IMG/VR virus record: IMGVR_UViG_3300025141_000475
Span: 1 to 31,177 of that record
Direction: 5' to 3' (one strand)
DNA length: 31,177 nucleotides
Source: a virus
A model generated the notes under the pieces. That model saw only the letters and a program-made list of their open reading frames with translations. It was not told the origin of the DNA and did no database searches. Below, in pieces: positions 6,779 through 14,070 of the stretch. How positions within the stretch are numbered: the stretch's first letter is position 1; every line of letters begins with the position of its first letter. The translations under genes were made by a program, and so were the position numbers.

Positions 6779-7087
6779 ATGAAGAGTAGAATTGTAAAGA
6801 AAGAAAGTATAGAATACCATGAAAAACTTTTTGATATGGATGTTTACAATATTGTAAAGCATGGCGATAGATATAAAGTTAATTGTGATATTAAAGTAGA
6901 ACTTGATTTAGATGCAGTTAGTGTAGAAGATATACAGAAATTAGTTAGATGCTTACAAGTTGATGTTCCAGTTGGATTAGAAGATATAATGATTCTGTCT
7001 GATTATGGAATAGATATGAGTACAATAGAGCATGAACAATTTCCTAATAATATCAATAACATTAATGAGGAAGGAGATTTAACATGA
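6779..7087 (+). CDS. Hypothetical protein, 102 aa
   Basis: An acidic protein starting MKSRIVKKESIEYHEK. It has an alternating pattern suggestive of a small alpha/beta fold (YKVNCDIKVELDLDAVS, then VEDIQKLVRCLQVD) and an Asn-rich tail. It follows a consensus promoter and AAGGAG, and overlaps the next gene at ATGA. No family is recognised. Confidence 0.65.
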   Translation: MKSRIVKKESIEYHEKLFDMDVYNIVKHGDRYKVNCDIKVELDLDAVSVEDIQKLVRCLQVDVPVGLEDIMILSDYGIDMSTIEHEQFPNNINNINEEGDLT

Positions 7088-7434
7088 GTCTAACAACAGA
7101 GAAAATAAGAAATATTAAAATAGGGAAACAGGCACATAGGCATAGTTTATATAAAGGAAAGGAAATCAGTAATAGAGTAACTCTCTATACCAAAGAGAAT
7201 AATGATTTCTTCAACTATACAACTGGCGAGCATGAAGAAAAGAAATGTTATGTTTGTCGTGAAGTTTTTGATGAACTGTATTGCTTTGACCAAAGAAATT
7301 CAGTAGAGTTGTTATGTTGTAGTGAAGAGTGCTATGAAACAATTAGTTTACAAAACTATTTAGATAGTGAAGAAAGAAGAATTAGGTTTGAGACTATAAG
7401 AAAACAATTAGATGATTTTATGGAAACATTATAA
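7084..7434 (+). CDS. Putative zinc-binding protein, 116 aa
   Basis: The central region has CYVC (about 55-58) and LLCCSEEC (about 76-83), the four-cysteine layout of a treble-clef or FCS-type finger. A C-terminal helix follows (EERRIRFETIRKQLDDF). It overlaps the upstream gene by 4 nt, so it should be co-translated. Its role is unknown; nucleic-acid or protein binding is the usual use of such fingers. Confidence 0.65.
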   Translation: MSLTTEKIRNIKIGKQAHRHSLYKGKEISNRVTLYTKENNDFFNYTTGEHEEKKCYVCREVFDELYCFDQRNSVELLCCSEECYETISLQNYLDSEERRIRFETIRKQLDDFMETL

Positions 7435-7459
7435 TAACTAGTATAAAAGGAGACAGAGT

Positions 7460-7774
7460 ATGATAAAAGATAAGAAAATAGAACCAGTTGATACAAAGGC
7501 AGTAGATTTTCTACAGAGTATTAGAGGACAGTTTATAATGGCACAAGCATTACATACTGCAATCAAGACTCTTGAAAAAGAACCATATCCTGAATCTTCT
7601 AATATTGAAGATATGAAATATATTAAAGAACATATCTTTAATTTTCCTGTAGAAATAGTGGATGCTCAAAATGATATTTGGAGTCACATTTCAAGTGAAT
7701 TTTATACTGTGGGAGAAGACGGCAAAAGAATTGTTGATGCAGACAAATTGCTATCTAAACAGGAAGAGAGTTGA
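7460..7774 (+). CDS. Hypothetical phage protein, 104 aa
   Basis: A mostly helical protein (SIRGQFIMAQALHTAIKTL). The pattern of a helical hairpin followed by an acidic C-terminus is common among small phage proteins, but I cannot name the family. AAAAGGAG lies upstream of the ATG. The TGA stop (7772-7774) lies inside the -35 box that starts the structured RNA. Confidence 0.65.
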   Translation: MIKDKKIEPVDTKAVDFLQSIRGQFIMAQALHTAIKTLEKEPYPESSNIEDMKYIKEHIFNFPVEIVDAQNDIWSHISSEFYTVGEDGKRIVDADKLLSKQEES

Positions 7775-7799
7775 CAAAGCCTCTCGACTATGTTATTAT
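7771..7799 (+). promoter_or_regulatory. Promoter of the structured RNA
   Basis: TTGACA 7771-7776, 17-nt spacer, TATTAT 7794-7799. Transcription would begin near 7806. Confidence 0.75.
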
Positions 7800-7805
7800 A
7801 GTAAA

Positions 7806-8698
7806 TGACGAAAAAACTGAATACATGAAACTCTGAAGTTAAATCAGGGATGCAATAGTAAAGGGTAAGCTATAGTAATGAGGGAATCCCATTGATGTTC
7901 ATTAATTAACTCCTTTTGAATTCTCACCATCATTATGTTTTGCATTCCTGTCAACAAAGAGAGAGATATCATTAAAAATTTTAAAATACTTATAATTTAA
8001 GATGGCGAAACTATCTCTCTCAAGTTGAATAACTATAGAGTGGAAGGACTAACTTACTCCAAAGCTAGAACATACCTCAATCAAAGTTAATTTCCTCTGC
8101 ATACCATGGTATGACATGTCATAACTTCTCTGCATAGGTCTACATTAAGCTAGTATGGTTTTAAGTATGAGAGTAGGTAGGAAGGTTTATGCGAACCATC
8201 CTATAGAAAAACCTTCTAAGCCTTGTGATGGTGGTAGGAAAGTTTGCCTAACCATATTTGCGAAAATCTTATTTCATTTGCGAAATCTGAACCAGTAGTA
8301 GATTAGGGTAGATATGATTGTATACATCTGTTGGCAAGGAGAGGTCTAGGCATAGACTAAACCAAGCTGATGTTTCCTAGCACTTGACGAAAATAAGCAT
8401 GGGTTGAAACGAAATTGTCCTTACACTCTATAGCTATATTTATACTTCAAGTGGTATAGCTAATGGGAGAACCAAGGGTGTAGCACCGAAATATATCCTA
8501 CGGCAACCATAGTAATTTATTGTTGTCTTACTATGGATAACACGAGTGGTAGGTTACCGAAAGTCTACACCTTCCCAAAGGACAGTTGGATTACTCAACT
8601 GAAGATTACAAGGTAGTAATGCGATTGGGTCACCAATCAGAGAGCCAGTAATCGTTTCCTTTTATAACAAGTGGTCTAATTTGACAGACCACTTTTTT
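7806..8698 (+). ncRNA. Giant structured non-coding RNA, GOLLD/ROOL-like candidate
   Basis: About 890 nt with no credible gene, framed by a promoter and an intrinsic terminator. Helices found by eye: 7845-7855/7940-7950 (11 bp, one G-U); 7959-7968/8012-8021 (10 bp perfect); a long-range helix 8033-8049/8417-8433 (16 of 17 paired); 8178-8203; 8228-8255; 8344-8357; a nested arm 8477-8483/8565-8571, 8497-8501/8549-8553 and 8507-8515/8528-8536; 8583-8601; 8604-8609/8648-8653; 8623-8638. GCGAAA and CCGAAA loop motifs recur. Adjacent palindromes at 8101-8112 and 8110-8123 could mediate RNA-RNA contact. Size and phage setting fit the GOLLD and ROOL families; family membership is untested. Confidence 0.7.
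8669..8698 (+). terminator. Intrinsic terminator of the structured RNA
   Basis: Perfect 9-bp stem AAGTGGTCT (8669-8677)/AGACCACTT (8686-8694) continuing into T6 (8693-8698). Its loop and 3' arm hold the -35 box of the next promoter. Confidence 0.85.
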
Positions 8699-8709
8699 AA
8701 TGTTATAAT
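8681..8709 (+). promoter_or_regulatory. Promoter overlapping the terminator
   Basis: TTGACA 8681-8686, 17-nt spacer, TATAAT 8704-8709. It drives the 8.75-10.2 kb operon. Confidence 0.85.
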
Positions 8710-8749
8710 TGTACGAGTTGGTATAAAATAAATAAGGAGAATGTGCGAC

Positions 8750-8926
8750 ATGAAGAAATATGAAATAGAATATGAAGTAATAGGTCATCACCACATAACT
8801 GTAGAAGTACCTGATGGTATGTCTACAGAAGATATAGAAGAAAACCATGAATGTGAAGAATATCATGGAGACCCAATAGAAGAATGTATTATTACATCAG
8901 TTAATGAAATAGAGGAGAGTGCATAA
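8750..8926 (+). CDS. Small acidic phage protein, 58 aa
   Basis: The protein starts MKKYEIEYEVIGHHHITVEV, a beta-rich opening. I chose the ATG at 8750 because AAGGAG is 10 nt upstream; the in-frame ATG at 8741 is too close to that site. It is one of several small proteins here with a Y-x-V-x strand followed by a V-E-V/A strand (compare 8926, 16443, 18163). The function is unknown. It overlaps the next gene at TAATG. Confidence 0.65.
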   Translation: MKKYEIEYEVIGHHHITVEVPDGMSTEDIEENHECEEYHGDPIEECIITSVNEIEESA

Positions 8927-9324
8927 TGCTAAACAAATATATAGTAACAGTACAGGAATTACATGAGAAAAGATATCTAGTCAGGAATGCCGTTGCACCA
9001 CAACAGGCACAAGAATGGGTAGAGATTCATATGGAGAATGACCTATCTGATTTACTAGAAGAAAATATTCAAGAAATGGATGATACTACTAGATTTATAA
9101 CAGATGGTAAAAATAATATAGCAGAGAATTTAAGAGATATTCATATAAAGAAAGTAGCTGATAAAGATTTACCATATCATTTAAAAACTGATAATGAAAA
9201 GCTACTCAATATGGGATGTACTTGTGGATATGATGAGAAAGAAACTTGGTATTGTAATGATGATGAGTGTAAGTGTGATGAGGAATTAGAATGTCCTGAT
9301 GATAAATGTAATTGTAATAGTTAA
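8926..9324 (+). CDS. Small phage protein with cysteine-rich tail, 132 aa
   Basis: The N-terminus (MLNKYIVTVQELHEKRYLVR) is similar in style to the preceding protein and continues with a helix (PQQAQEWVEIHME). The last 35 residues hold a cysteine cluster (MGCTCGYDEKETWYC, then CKCDEELECPDDKCNCNS) resembling the tiny cysteine-rich proteins near 1.9-2.1 kb. Metal binding by the tail is likely. The overall function is unknown. Confidence 0.65.
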   Translation: MLNKYIVTVQELHEKRYLVRNAVAPQQAQEWVEIHMENDLSDLLEENIQEMDDTTRFITDGKNNIAENLRDIHIKKVADKDLPYHLKTDNEKLLNMGCTCGYDEKETWYCNDDECKCDEELECPDDKCNCNS

Positions 9325-9345
9325 TAAAAAATAAGGAGATATAAA

Positions 9346-9735
9346 ATGAAACAGATTATTGGTGTTGAGACATTGAAGGAATCAATTGAATTGCTAACAG
9401 ATTATCGTAGATGGATTGGAGAAGAACAATCTAACAGGTTTACTAAGATGTTATTAAGAAAGGTAAATGAAAATATTGATATACTGGAAAGAACAATAGG
9501 TAAGCTAGAATCTAAGGAAGAAATCAAAACCTCTGATGAATGGGAGAAATCTGATTTACCTGAGATGAAAGGAACAAAAGTATTAGACCCTGATGGATGG
9601 GATAGACAGAATTTTGATTTCAGTTACTATCAGGAATTAATAACCAAAGATGAATATCTACATAGGGTTGGTGGTTCAACTTGTAGATGGGATGAAGATA
9701 AAGATTATAAACAAGATTTAACAATGGGAGATTAA
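9346..9735 (+). CDS. Conserved phage protein with DPDGWDR motif, 129 aa
   Basis: The N-terminal two-thirds are helical. The C-terminus has LDPDGWDRQNFDFSYYQE followed by GGSTCRW, a block I recognise as recurring in many phage and prophage small proteins of unknown function. AAGGAG precedes the ATG. It is co-directional with its neighbours in the operon from the promoter at 8681. Confidence 0.65.
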   Translation: MKQIIGVETLKESIELLTDYRRWIGEEQSNRFTKMLLRKVNENIDILERTIGKLESKEEIKTSDEWEKSDLPEMKGTKVLDPDGWDRQNFDFSYYQELITKDEYLHRVGGSTCRWDEDKDYKQDLTMGD

Positions 9736-9740
9736 TTATA

Positions 9741-9953
9741 ATGGATGATAAAATAAGGAAGGTAAGTAAAGGAACATGGAGAAAAAAATTTGGACACATT
9801 GTAGAATTAAAATGGGGAATCAAATATTATGATAAGCATGGTGTTATTGTAGAAGAATGGTATGATACTATAGAAGAAAGAGATACCATATTCCATACCA
9901 TTCATGACCCTGACAATGGAGTTGAATATATAGGAGAGGATAATAATGGCTAA
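9741..9953 (+). CDS. Hypothetical protein, 70 aa
   Basis: A small protein with a basic N-terminus (DKIRKVSKGTWRKKFG), a beta-rich centre (HIVELKWGIKYYDKHG) and an acidic tail. It lies 5 nt after the previous gene and overlaps the next by 8 nt. There is no strong ribosome site, so translational coupling is likely. The family is unknown. Confidence 0.6.
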   Translation: MDDKIRKVSKGTWRKKFGHIVELKWGIKYYDKHGVIVEEWYDTIEERDTIFHTIHDPDNGVEYIGEDNNG

Positions 9954-10188
9954 AGAATTTGGGGAAGCAGTAATAAAATATGAAAAGAGAAGATTAGTAG
10001 ACAGAGATGAACTACGAGATTTTATAAAGGGAGATAAAGAATTAGAGGAAACTCTATTTGATATCTTCAATGGAGATTATACTCTTGATGCATTCAGACA
10101 GGATTATGAAAACTGGTTAGTTTATAACAATGAATTAGAGAAACAGATAAATGAAATAAGAGAAGATGAAAATATAGTAACCAGTTAA
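9946..10188 (+). CDS. Hypothetical protein, 80 aa
   Basis: A charged, helical protein starting MAKEFGEAVIKYEKRRL. GAGAGGA lies upstream of the ATG, inside the preceding gene. It is the last gene before the next promoter (10193), so it ends this operon. No family is recognised. Confidence 0.6.
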   Translation: MAKEFGEAVIKYEKRRLVDRDELRDFIKGDKELEETLFDIFNGDYTLDAFRQDYENWLVYNNELEKQINEIREDENIVTS

Positions 10189-10192
10189 AAAT

Positions 10193-10245
10193 TTGACAAG
10201 TTATTATAATTGTGTTATTATATCTAGAGAGGTTGCAAAAACCTC
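10193..10245 (+). promoter_or_regulatory. Promoter with 5' leader hairpin
   Basis: TTGACA 10193-10198, 17-nt spacer, TATTAT 10216-10221. A perfect GAGGTT/AACCTC hairpin at 10229-10245 would lie at the 5' end of the mRNA and may protect it from decay. Confidence 0.75.
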
Positions 10246-10270
10246 ATAAATAAATAAGGAGAGTGACAAC

Positions 10271-10630
10271 ATGAACTATATAGAGTATATACAGATGACG
10301 AACAATGACGAATATTTGGAGTATATAGAGAAGAAAAATAAGGAGAGTAACAACATGAAGATAAGTAGAAGTCGAGCAACCGATTTGATTCATAACTCCA
10401 AAGGCAAAGTATTTGGTGTTAAGTTTGTAAAGAGAACTACAGGCGAAACAAGAAATATGTCAGCTAGATTAGGAGTACAAAAATATGTTACTGGCGAAGG
10501 ATTGAAGTTCAGTCCTAGCAGAAAAAATCTTGTAACAGTTTTTGATATGAATAAGAAAGGTTACAGAATGGTTAATCTAGAAGGATTAACAAATCTGAAT
10601 ATCAACAAGAATTCTTATGAAGTAGTATAA
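10271..10630 (+). CDS. SH3-fold phage protein with two possible starts
   Basis: From M29 onward the sequence (VFGVKFVKRTTGETRNMSAR, then FDMNKKGYRMVNLEGL) matches a widespread phage family predicted to have an SH3-like beta barrel. The 28 residues before it are not part of the family. Both ATG 10271 and the in-frame ATG 10355 are preceded by nearly identical ribosome-site segments (AATAAGGAGAGT, then RACAAC, then ATGAA; 22 of 23 bases equal). Either two forms of 119 and 91 residues are made, or the N-terminal extension is a recent duplication. The function of the family is unknown. Confidence 0.7.
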   Translation: MNYIEYIQMTNNDEYLEYIEKKNKESNNMKISRSRATDLIHNSKGKVFGVKFVKRTTGETRNMSARLGVQKYVTGEGLKFSPSRKNLVTVFDMNKKGYRMVNLEGLTNLNINKNSYEVV

Positions 10631-10633
10631 AAC

Positions 10634-10691
10634 TTGACAGGGATTCTTGTAGATGTTATAATGGTTAATATAAACTAAATGGCAAAAGCCA
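10634..10691 (+). promoter_or_regulatory. Promoter with leader hairpin
   Basis: TTGACA 10634-10639, 17-nt spacer, TATAAT 10657-10662. A TGGC AAAA GCCA hairpin at 10680-10691 immediately precedes AAGGAG. Confidence 0.8.
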
Positions 10692-10703
10692 AAGGAGAGA
10701 AAT

Positions 10704-11753
10704 ATGAGTGCAACATTATTTGGAGATAGATTTCTAGGTAGGCGAGAACCTGCTTGGCACAAATTGGGAGAAGTCTTTTCAGAAGATGAGAAGATGACTG
10801 CAACAGAAGGTATGCGTAGGGCAAACATTATGTTTGGTATAGACAAGCATAAACAGTTTGTTAAGCTACCAACAGGAGAATTTGTAGAGACTGGTAGTTA
10901 TGGTGTAGTTAGAGAACCAACACCTGATGATGACCAGTACAGGATACTAGGTACTGTAGGTAAAGAGTGGACTGCTCTTCAACCACAAGATTTGGGTAAG
11001 ATGTTAGACCCAATATCTGAGACCTTTCCTGTTGAAACTGTTGGTGCAATAGGCATGGGAGAAAAAATATTTTTGAGTTTAGATGCTAGTGAGTCTAAAA
11101 TTGCAGGAGAAGACCATCATTTGTATTGGTTAATTACTGATGCTAGAGATGGTACTGGCAGTTTGACCATTGCTTTTACTCCAGTTAGAGTAGTCTGTCA
11201 AAACACTCTGATAACTGGTTTGAGAAGTAGTAAGGTATCTGTTAACTTGAAACATAATAAAGCTATCAATTCTGATACTGAATTCTATTTGGATATCTTT
11301 AATCAGATGGGTAGAGTACAAGAAGGGATTGTTACTGCTATGGATAGTTTAACTAAGAATACTTTGGTTCAGGCTCAAGCAGACCAAATTATAACTAGTG
11401 CATATCCTAATGCAAGCAAACCTAACAGATTGAAATTATCTGATGGGATTACTGCTGATGATGTACCTGCAAAAGTATGGACAAGAATACTGGCAGATAG
11501 AGGAGTACAAGAAGATGAGTATGGAGAGAGGCAGAAAAGGATTGACAGAATTAAAGATAATGCTAATGAGAGATTAGAGGTCTTTAATCAAGAGCATTCC
11601 AAATATGCCATGACTCCATGGGCAGTATACAATGCAGTTGTAGAGACTGAGGATTACAGGAGAGGACATGAGAAATCAGGTACTCAACTGTTTGGTAGTA
11701 GAGCAGAGTCAAAAGCTAGAGCATTTAACAAGGCTCTCACTTTTGTGAAGTAA
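10704..11753 (+). CDS. DUF932 phage/plasmid-like protein (TIGR03299)
   Basis: The 349-residue length and the conserved blocks fit DUF932: PAWHKLGEVFSEDE near the N-terminus; YGVVREPTPDDDQYRILGTV; LSLDASESKIAGEDHHLYWL; and TPVRVVCQNTLI in the middle. Proteins of this family are common in phages and plasmids, and their biochemical role is not established. It has its own consensus promoter, a leader hairpin and a strong downstream hairpin, so it is a single-gene unit. Expression should be high. Confidence 0.85.
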   Translation: MSATLFGDRFLGRREPAWHKLGEVFSEDEKMTATEGMRRANIMFGIDKHKQFVKLPTGEFVETGSYGVVREPTPDDDQYRILGTVGKEWTALQPQDLGKMLDPISETFPVETVGAIGMGEKIFLSLDASESKIAGEDHHLYWLITDARDGTGSLTIAFTPVRVVCQNTLITGLRSSKVSVNLKHNKAINSDTEFYLDIFNQMGRVQEGIVTAMDSLTKNTLVQAQADQIITSAYPNASKPNRLKLSDGITADDVPAKVWTRILADRGVQEDEYGERQKRIDRIKDNANERLEVFNQEHSKYAMTPWAVYNAVVETEDYRRGHEKSGTQLFGSRAESKARAFNKALTFVK

Positions 11754-11765
11754 TTAAATATGATA

Positions 11766-11791
11766 TGGGATGGGATTAATTTCCCATCCCA
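11766..11791 (+). terminator. Terminator hairpin after the DUF932 gene
   Basis: 10-bp stem TGGGATGGGA/TCCCATCCCA with loop TTAATT. The same hairpin recurs at 19761-19788. No T-run follows. Confidence 0.65.
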
Positions 11792-11814
11792 ATATTATAA
11801 TAGTCAGTAAAAAA
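11792..11814 (+). promoter_or_regulatory. -35-less promoter-like element
   Basis: TATAAT at 11796-11801 lies in a block (ATATTATAATAG, then YCAGTAAAAAA) that is repeated at 14030-14052. No -35 is seen at either site. It is the only candidate start signal for the following gene and may need an activator. Confidence 0.45.
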
Positions 11815-11840
11815 TAATAAATAAATAAGGAGAGCGAAAC

Positions 11841-12689
11841 ATGGGTAAACAGAAAAATTGTTTGTTGGCATTCAGAATTCCTGCAACTGAAAAAGGATAT
11901 GAATTAGTTGAGCAGATGAGACAAGCATTAAATAAGGACTCATATAAAATGAGAACTTTGTATACTGGTAAACGACCAAAGGGTACACCTCAAGCTACCA
12001 CTCTTAAGAAAAATGCTGAGAGCATTAGAGTCTACATTGATTCAATGCTTGAAGATGGTACTAATCCACGCATCAATGACATATATGAGAATGGTATAAC
12101 TACTGGTAGAGCAAGAGAACAATTTGATAATGAAAAACTTATTAGTGATGTGAATAAAGAAGTAGACAGGATTATGAGGGAGAATTTTAGGTTGAATAAA
12201 GAACTTGATGAGCAAGCTAAGAAAATAGATGATAGTCCATCTTATAATAGCTTGAAAGTAGAAAGGGATGAGTTGAAGAAAGAAGTAGATAGCTTGCAGA
12301 TAAAATTAGCAAGGCGAGAATCCCACTATAATGCTATATATAATAGTAAAGTAAAAGAGTGGAATAAAACACTATCTGCTAAAGAGAATGAATTGAGGAC
12401 GGCACTTGGAGATATAATTAAATATAAGAAATTGTTAGAAGAAGAGTTAGAGGAGAAAACTAATGTACAAAATAGGTCTGTATCTAGGACTAGTGATGAC
12501 ATTGATTTGGATAGGTTTGTTGACGATACTTTTGATAAATGGGTAGCACAAAAACCTTGGTATCAGAGATGGTTATATAAACTAGGTTCAATAGCATGGA
12601 GAGATTTTGCTATGATGCTATTTGCGTTTTGGACAATTTCTATGATTGTGTTATTGATTCTAAAGGTAGAAGGTGTTTGGGTTTCCTGA
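11841..12689 (+). CDS. Coiled-coil, tail-anchored membrane protein
   Basis: A 282-residue protein. Residues 1-90 are basic and globular. Residues 95-215 form long charged coiled coils (EKLISDVNKEVDRIMREN, VERDELKKEVDSLQIKL). Residues about 256-276 form one membrane helix (FAMMLFAFWTISMIVLLIL), and only a few residues follow. This tail-anchored topology would place the coiled coil in the cytoplasm beneath the membrane. AAGGAG precedes the ATG. I do not recognise a family; a scaffold or host-membrane role is a guess. Confidence 0.65.
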   Translation: MGKQKNCLLAFRIPATEKGYELVEQMRQALNKDSYKMRTLYTGKRPKGTPQATTLKKNAESIRVYIDSMLEDGTNPRINDIYENGITTGRAREQFDNEKLISDVNKEVDRIMRENFRLNKELDEQAKKIDDSPSYNSLKVERDELKKEVDSLQIKLARRESHYNAIYNSKVKEWNKTLSAKENELRTALGDIIKYKKLLEEELEEKTNVQNRSVSRTSDDIDLDRFVDDTFDKWVAQKPWYQRWLYKLGSIAWRDFAMMLFAFWTISMIVLLILKVEGVWVS

Positions 12690-12697
12690 TTCAGGAT

Positions 12698-12772
12698 TTG
12701 ACATTTTTTATACTATGTGTTATAATTCTTATGTGGGGTAGAGAAATTCCGTCTTCAACATTTCTCTACTCC
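12698..12772 (+). promoter_or_regulatory. Promoter with long leader hairpin
   Basis: TTGACA 12698-12703, 17-nt spacer, TATAAT 12721-12726. A 13-bp stem (12735-12747/12760-12772, one G-U) starts at the expected transcript 5' end. Confidence 0.8.
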
Positions 12773-12800
12773 ATAATAAAACAAATAGGAGTTAGACAAC

Positions 12801-13106
12801 ATGGAGAACAAAATTTGGACACAAGACGAGATTAAGCAGTTATTAGTTGATAATGATTTAGCAGTATCTAAAGCAATAGTATCAATTTACAACTTGCAGA
12901 CAGAATCAGAGAAAAGTATTAAAGGTACTACTGATAATAATGGTGTAGGATTTAATGGGGTTGATGCAGAATTCTTATCAAGCCTAGCTGAATTTTTCAT
13001 CAAGTACAATAGGTTATCTGAAAAGCAGATAGCTTTTGGGCGAAAGAAAATAATGAAATATAGTAAGCAGTTAACAATGATAGCAAATAAGGAGATACAA
13101 ATATGA
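12801..13106 (+). CDS. Conserved phage protein, 101 aa
   Basis: It starts MENKIWTQDEIKQLL and contains GVGFNGVDAEFLSSLAEF followed by LSEKQIAFGRKKIMKYSKQL. This arrangement recurs in many phage and plasmid proteins of unknown function. AGGAG precedes the ATG, and a consensus promoter with a leader hairpin lies upstream. It heads an operon of small genes reaching to 13.9 kb. Its stop overlaps the next start. Confidence 0.7.
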   Translation: MENKIWTQDEIKQLLVDNDLAVSKAIVSIYNLQTESEKSIKGTTDNNGVGFNGVDAEFLSSLAEFFIKYNRLSEKQIAFGRKKIMKYSKQLTMIANKEIQI

Positions 13107-13312
13107 AAGATATTATGGTTTCAGTTTATGACATTGCATTTTATAAGTATGATGAAAATGGAGAAGAGGTTTTAAATGAAGATGGTACGATTAAACAATT
13201 CAGATTAAAAGATGGTATCAGATTTAAACCACTTGAATATTTATGTGAAGACATGACAGAAGAAATGTTAATAGAATATAAGGGGAGATGCAAATATGAT
13301 AGAACAATATAA
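13103..13312 (+). CDS. Hypothetical protein, 69 aa
   Basis: A small acidic protein starting MKDIMVSVYDIAFYKYDENG, beta-rich at the N-terminus, with AAGGAG 8 nt before the ATG. It overlaps both neighbours. No family is recognised. Confidence 0.6.
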   Translation: MKDIMVSVYDIAFYKYDENGEEVLNEDGTIKQFRLKDGIRFKPLEYLCEDMTEEMLIEYKGRCKYDRTI

Positions 13313-13430
13313 TGAGTTATTAAAGCAACTTGATGAAGGTCTTATTACACAAAAAGAATGTATTGAACACATGGTTGTTATAGCTATGTTACATGGGTGC
13401 AAGGAGAAAGAAAATGAAACAGTTAAATAA
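13296..13430 (+). CDS. Hypothetical protein, 44 aa
   Basis: MIEQYNELLKQLDEGLITQK begins a single helical protein. GGGGAG lies 8 nt before the ATG, within the upstream gene. The opening looks like the short-helix SHOCT-type or anti-regulator peptides in which a leucine helix is followed by an L-x-E/D-G-x-I-T segment. That comparison is tentative. Confidence 0.5.
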   Translation: MIEQYNELLKQLDEGLITQKECIEHMVVIAMLHGCKEKENETVK

Positions 13431-13614
13431 ATTGACGGCAGTAGAAATATTGAAAGATGATGGTGCAAGTTACTGGTTAAAGGATAACATAAGAATAGCA
13501 TTGGGTATCAATACTGGTATAACAGAAACTAAAAGAGATTTAGTAGACATGATAAATGATGCAGAAGTATTAGTAACAGTATTAGACAATGAATTAAAGG
13601 AGAGAATAGCATGA
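13414..13614 (+). CDS. Hypothetical protein, 66 aa
   Basis: Starts at ATG 13414, with AAGGAG 7 nt upstream. An in-frame ATG at 13393 lacks a ribosome site. The sequence (MKQLNKLTAVEILKDDGASY) is helical, ending in a leucine/valine helix. It overlaps both neighbours. The function is unknown. Confidence 0.6.
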   Translation: MKQLNKLTAVEILKDDGASYWLKDNIRIALGINTGITETKRDLVDMINDAEVLVTVLDNELKERIA

Positions 13615-13805
13615 TAGTTAATAGTTGGTTACGAGATGATGGTTGTATAGATTCCTGTACTTGCCAACAGGATGACCCTAATCATAAGTATCCTTGTAAA
13701 AAGTATTCAAAAACAGAAACTTTCTATACAGATACTCAAGGTAAATGGGACACTATAACATCTTGTAATAGATGTGGATTCTTAATAAAAAATGAGGGGG
13801 GATAA
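13611..13805 (+). CDS. Small cysteine-containing protein, 64 aa
   Basis: It has C12, C16 and C18 near the start (GCIDSCTC), C29, and CNRC at 52-55, a layout that can bind one zinc ion. It overlaps the previous gene at ATGA. Zinc binding is inferred; the family is unknown. Confidence 0.6.
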   Translation: MIVNSWLRDDGCIDSCTCQQDDPNHKYPCKKYSKTETFYTDTQGKWDTITSCNRCGFLIKNEGG

Positions 13806-13806
13806 C

Positions 13807-13935
13807 ATGAAAAAATATCGTAAGAAATATCTAATACCATTTACTAAATTTGAGTTTATAATGATGCTAACTAACATAGGCATTATAACAAGTATTTGGG
13901 TTTCATTTGTTTTAGGATACTGGCAATTAATTTAA
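13807..13935 (+). CDS. 42-residue membrane peptide
   Basis: A basic start (MKKYRKKYLIPFTKFEF) is followed by one membrane helix (IGIITSIWVSFVLGYW). GGGGGGA lies upstream of the ATG and the start is 1 nt after the previous stop. It is another of the many tiny membrane proteins in this genome. The function is unknown. Confidence 0.5.
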   Translation: MKKYRKKYLIPFTKFEFIMMLTNIGIITSIWVSFVLGYWQLI

Positions 13936-13973
13936 TGATTTAGTTAACATGAATTACATTAAGTATTATATAT

Positions 13974-14052
13974 ATTCTAGTCTGATTAACCTAGTTCTTT
14001 AAATAGCTAGATTTGATTGGACTAGAATCATATTATAATAGCCAGTAAAAAA
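13974..14052 (+). promoter_or_regulatory. Dyad plus -35-less promoter element
   Basis: An inverted repeat ATTCTAGTC (13974-13982)/GACTAGAAT (14020-14028) lies just before TATAAT 14034-14039. The -10 block matches the one at 11792-11814. The dyad could bind a regulator that replaces -35 contacts. Confidence 0.45.
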
Positions 14053-14070
14053 CAAGGGTAGGTAAATTTA

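Noticed and set aside
8630-8866. Minus-strand 78-residue frame
   Set aside because: It crosses a terminator and promoter and lies opposite the 8750 gene; no ribosome site.
12596-12835. Plus-strand 79-residue frame overlapping the coiled-coil gene end
   Set aside because: It has no ribosome site and runs through a consensus promoter and a leader hairpin.
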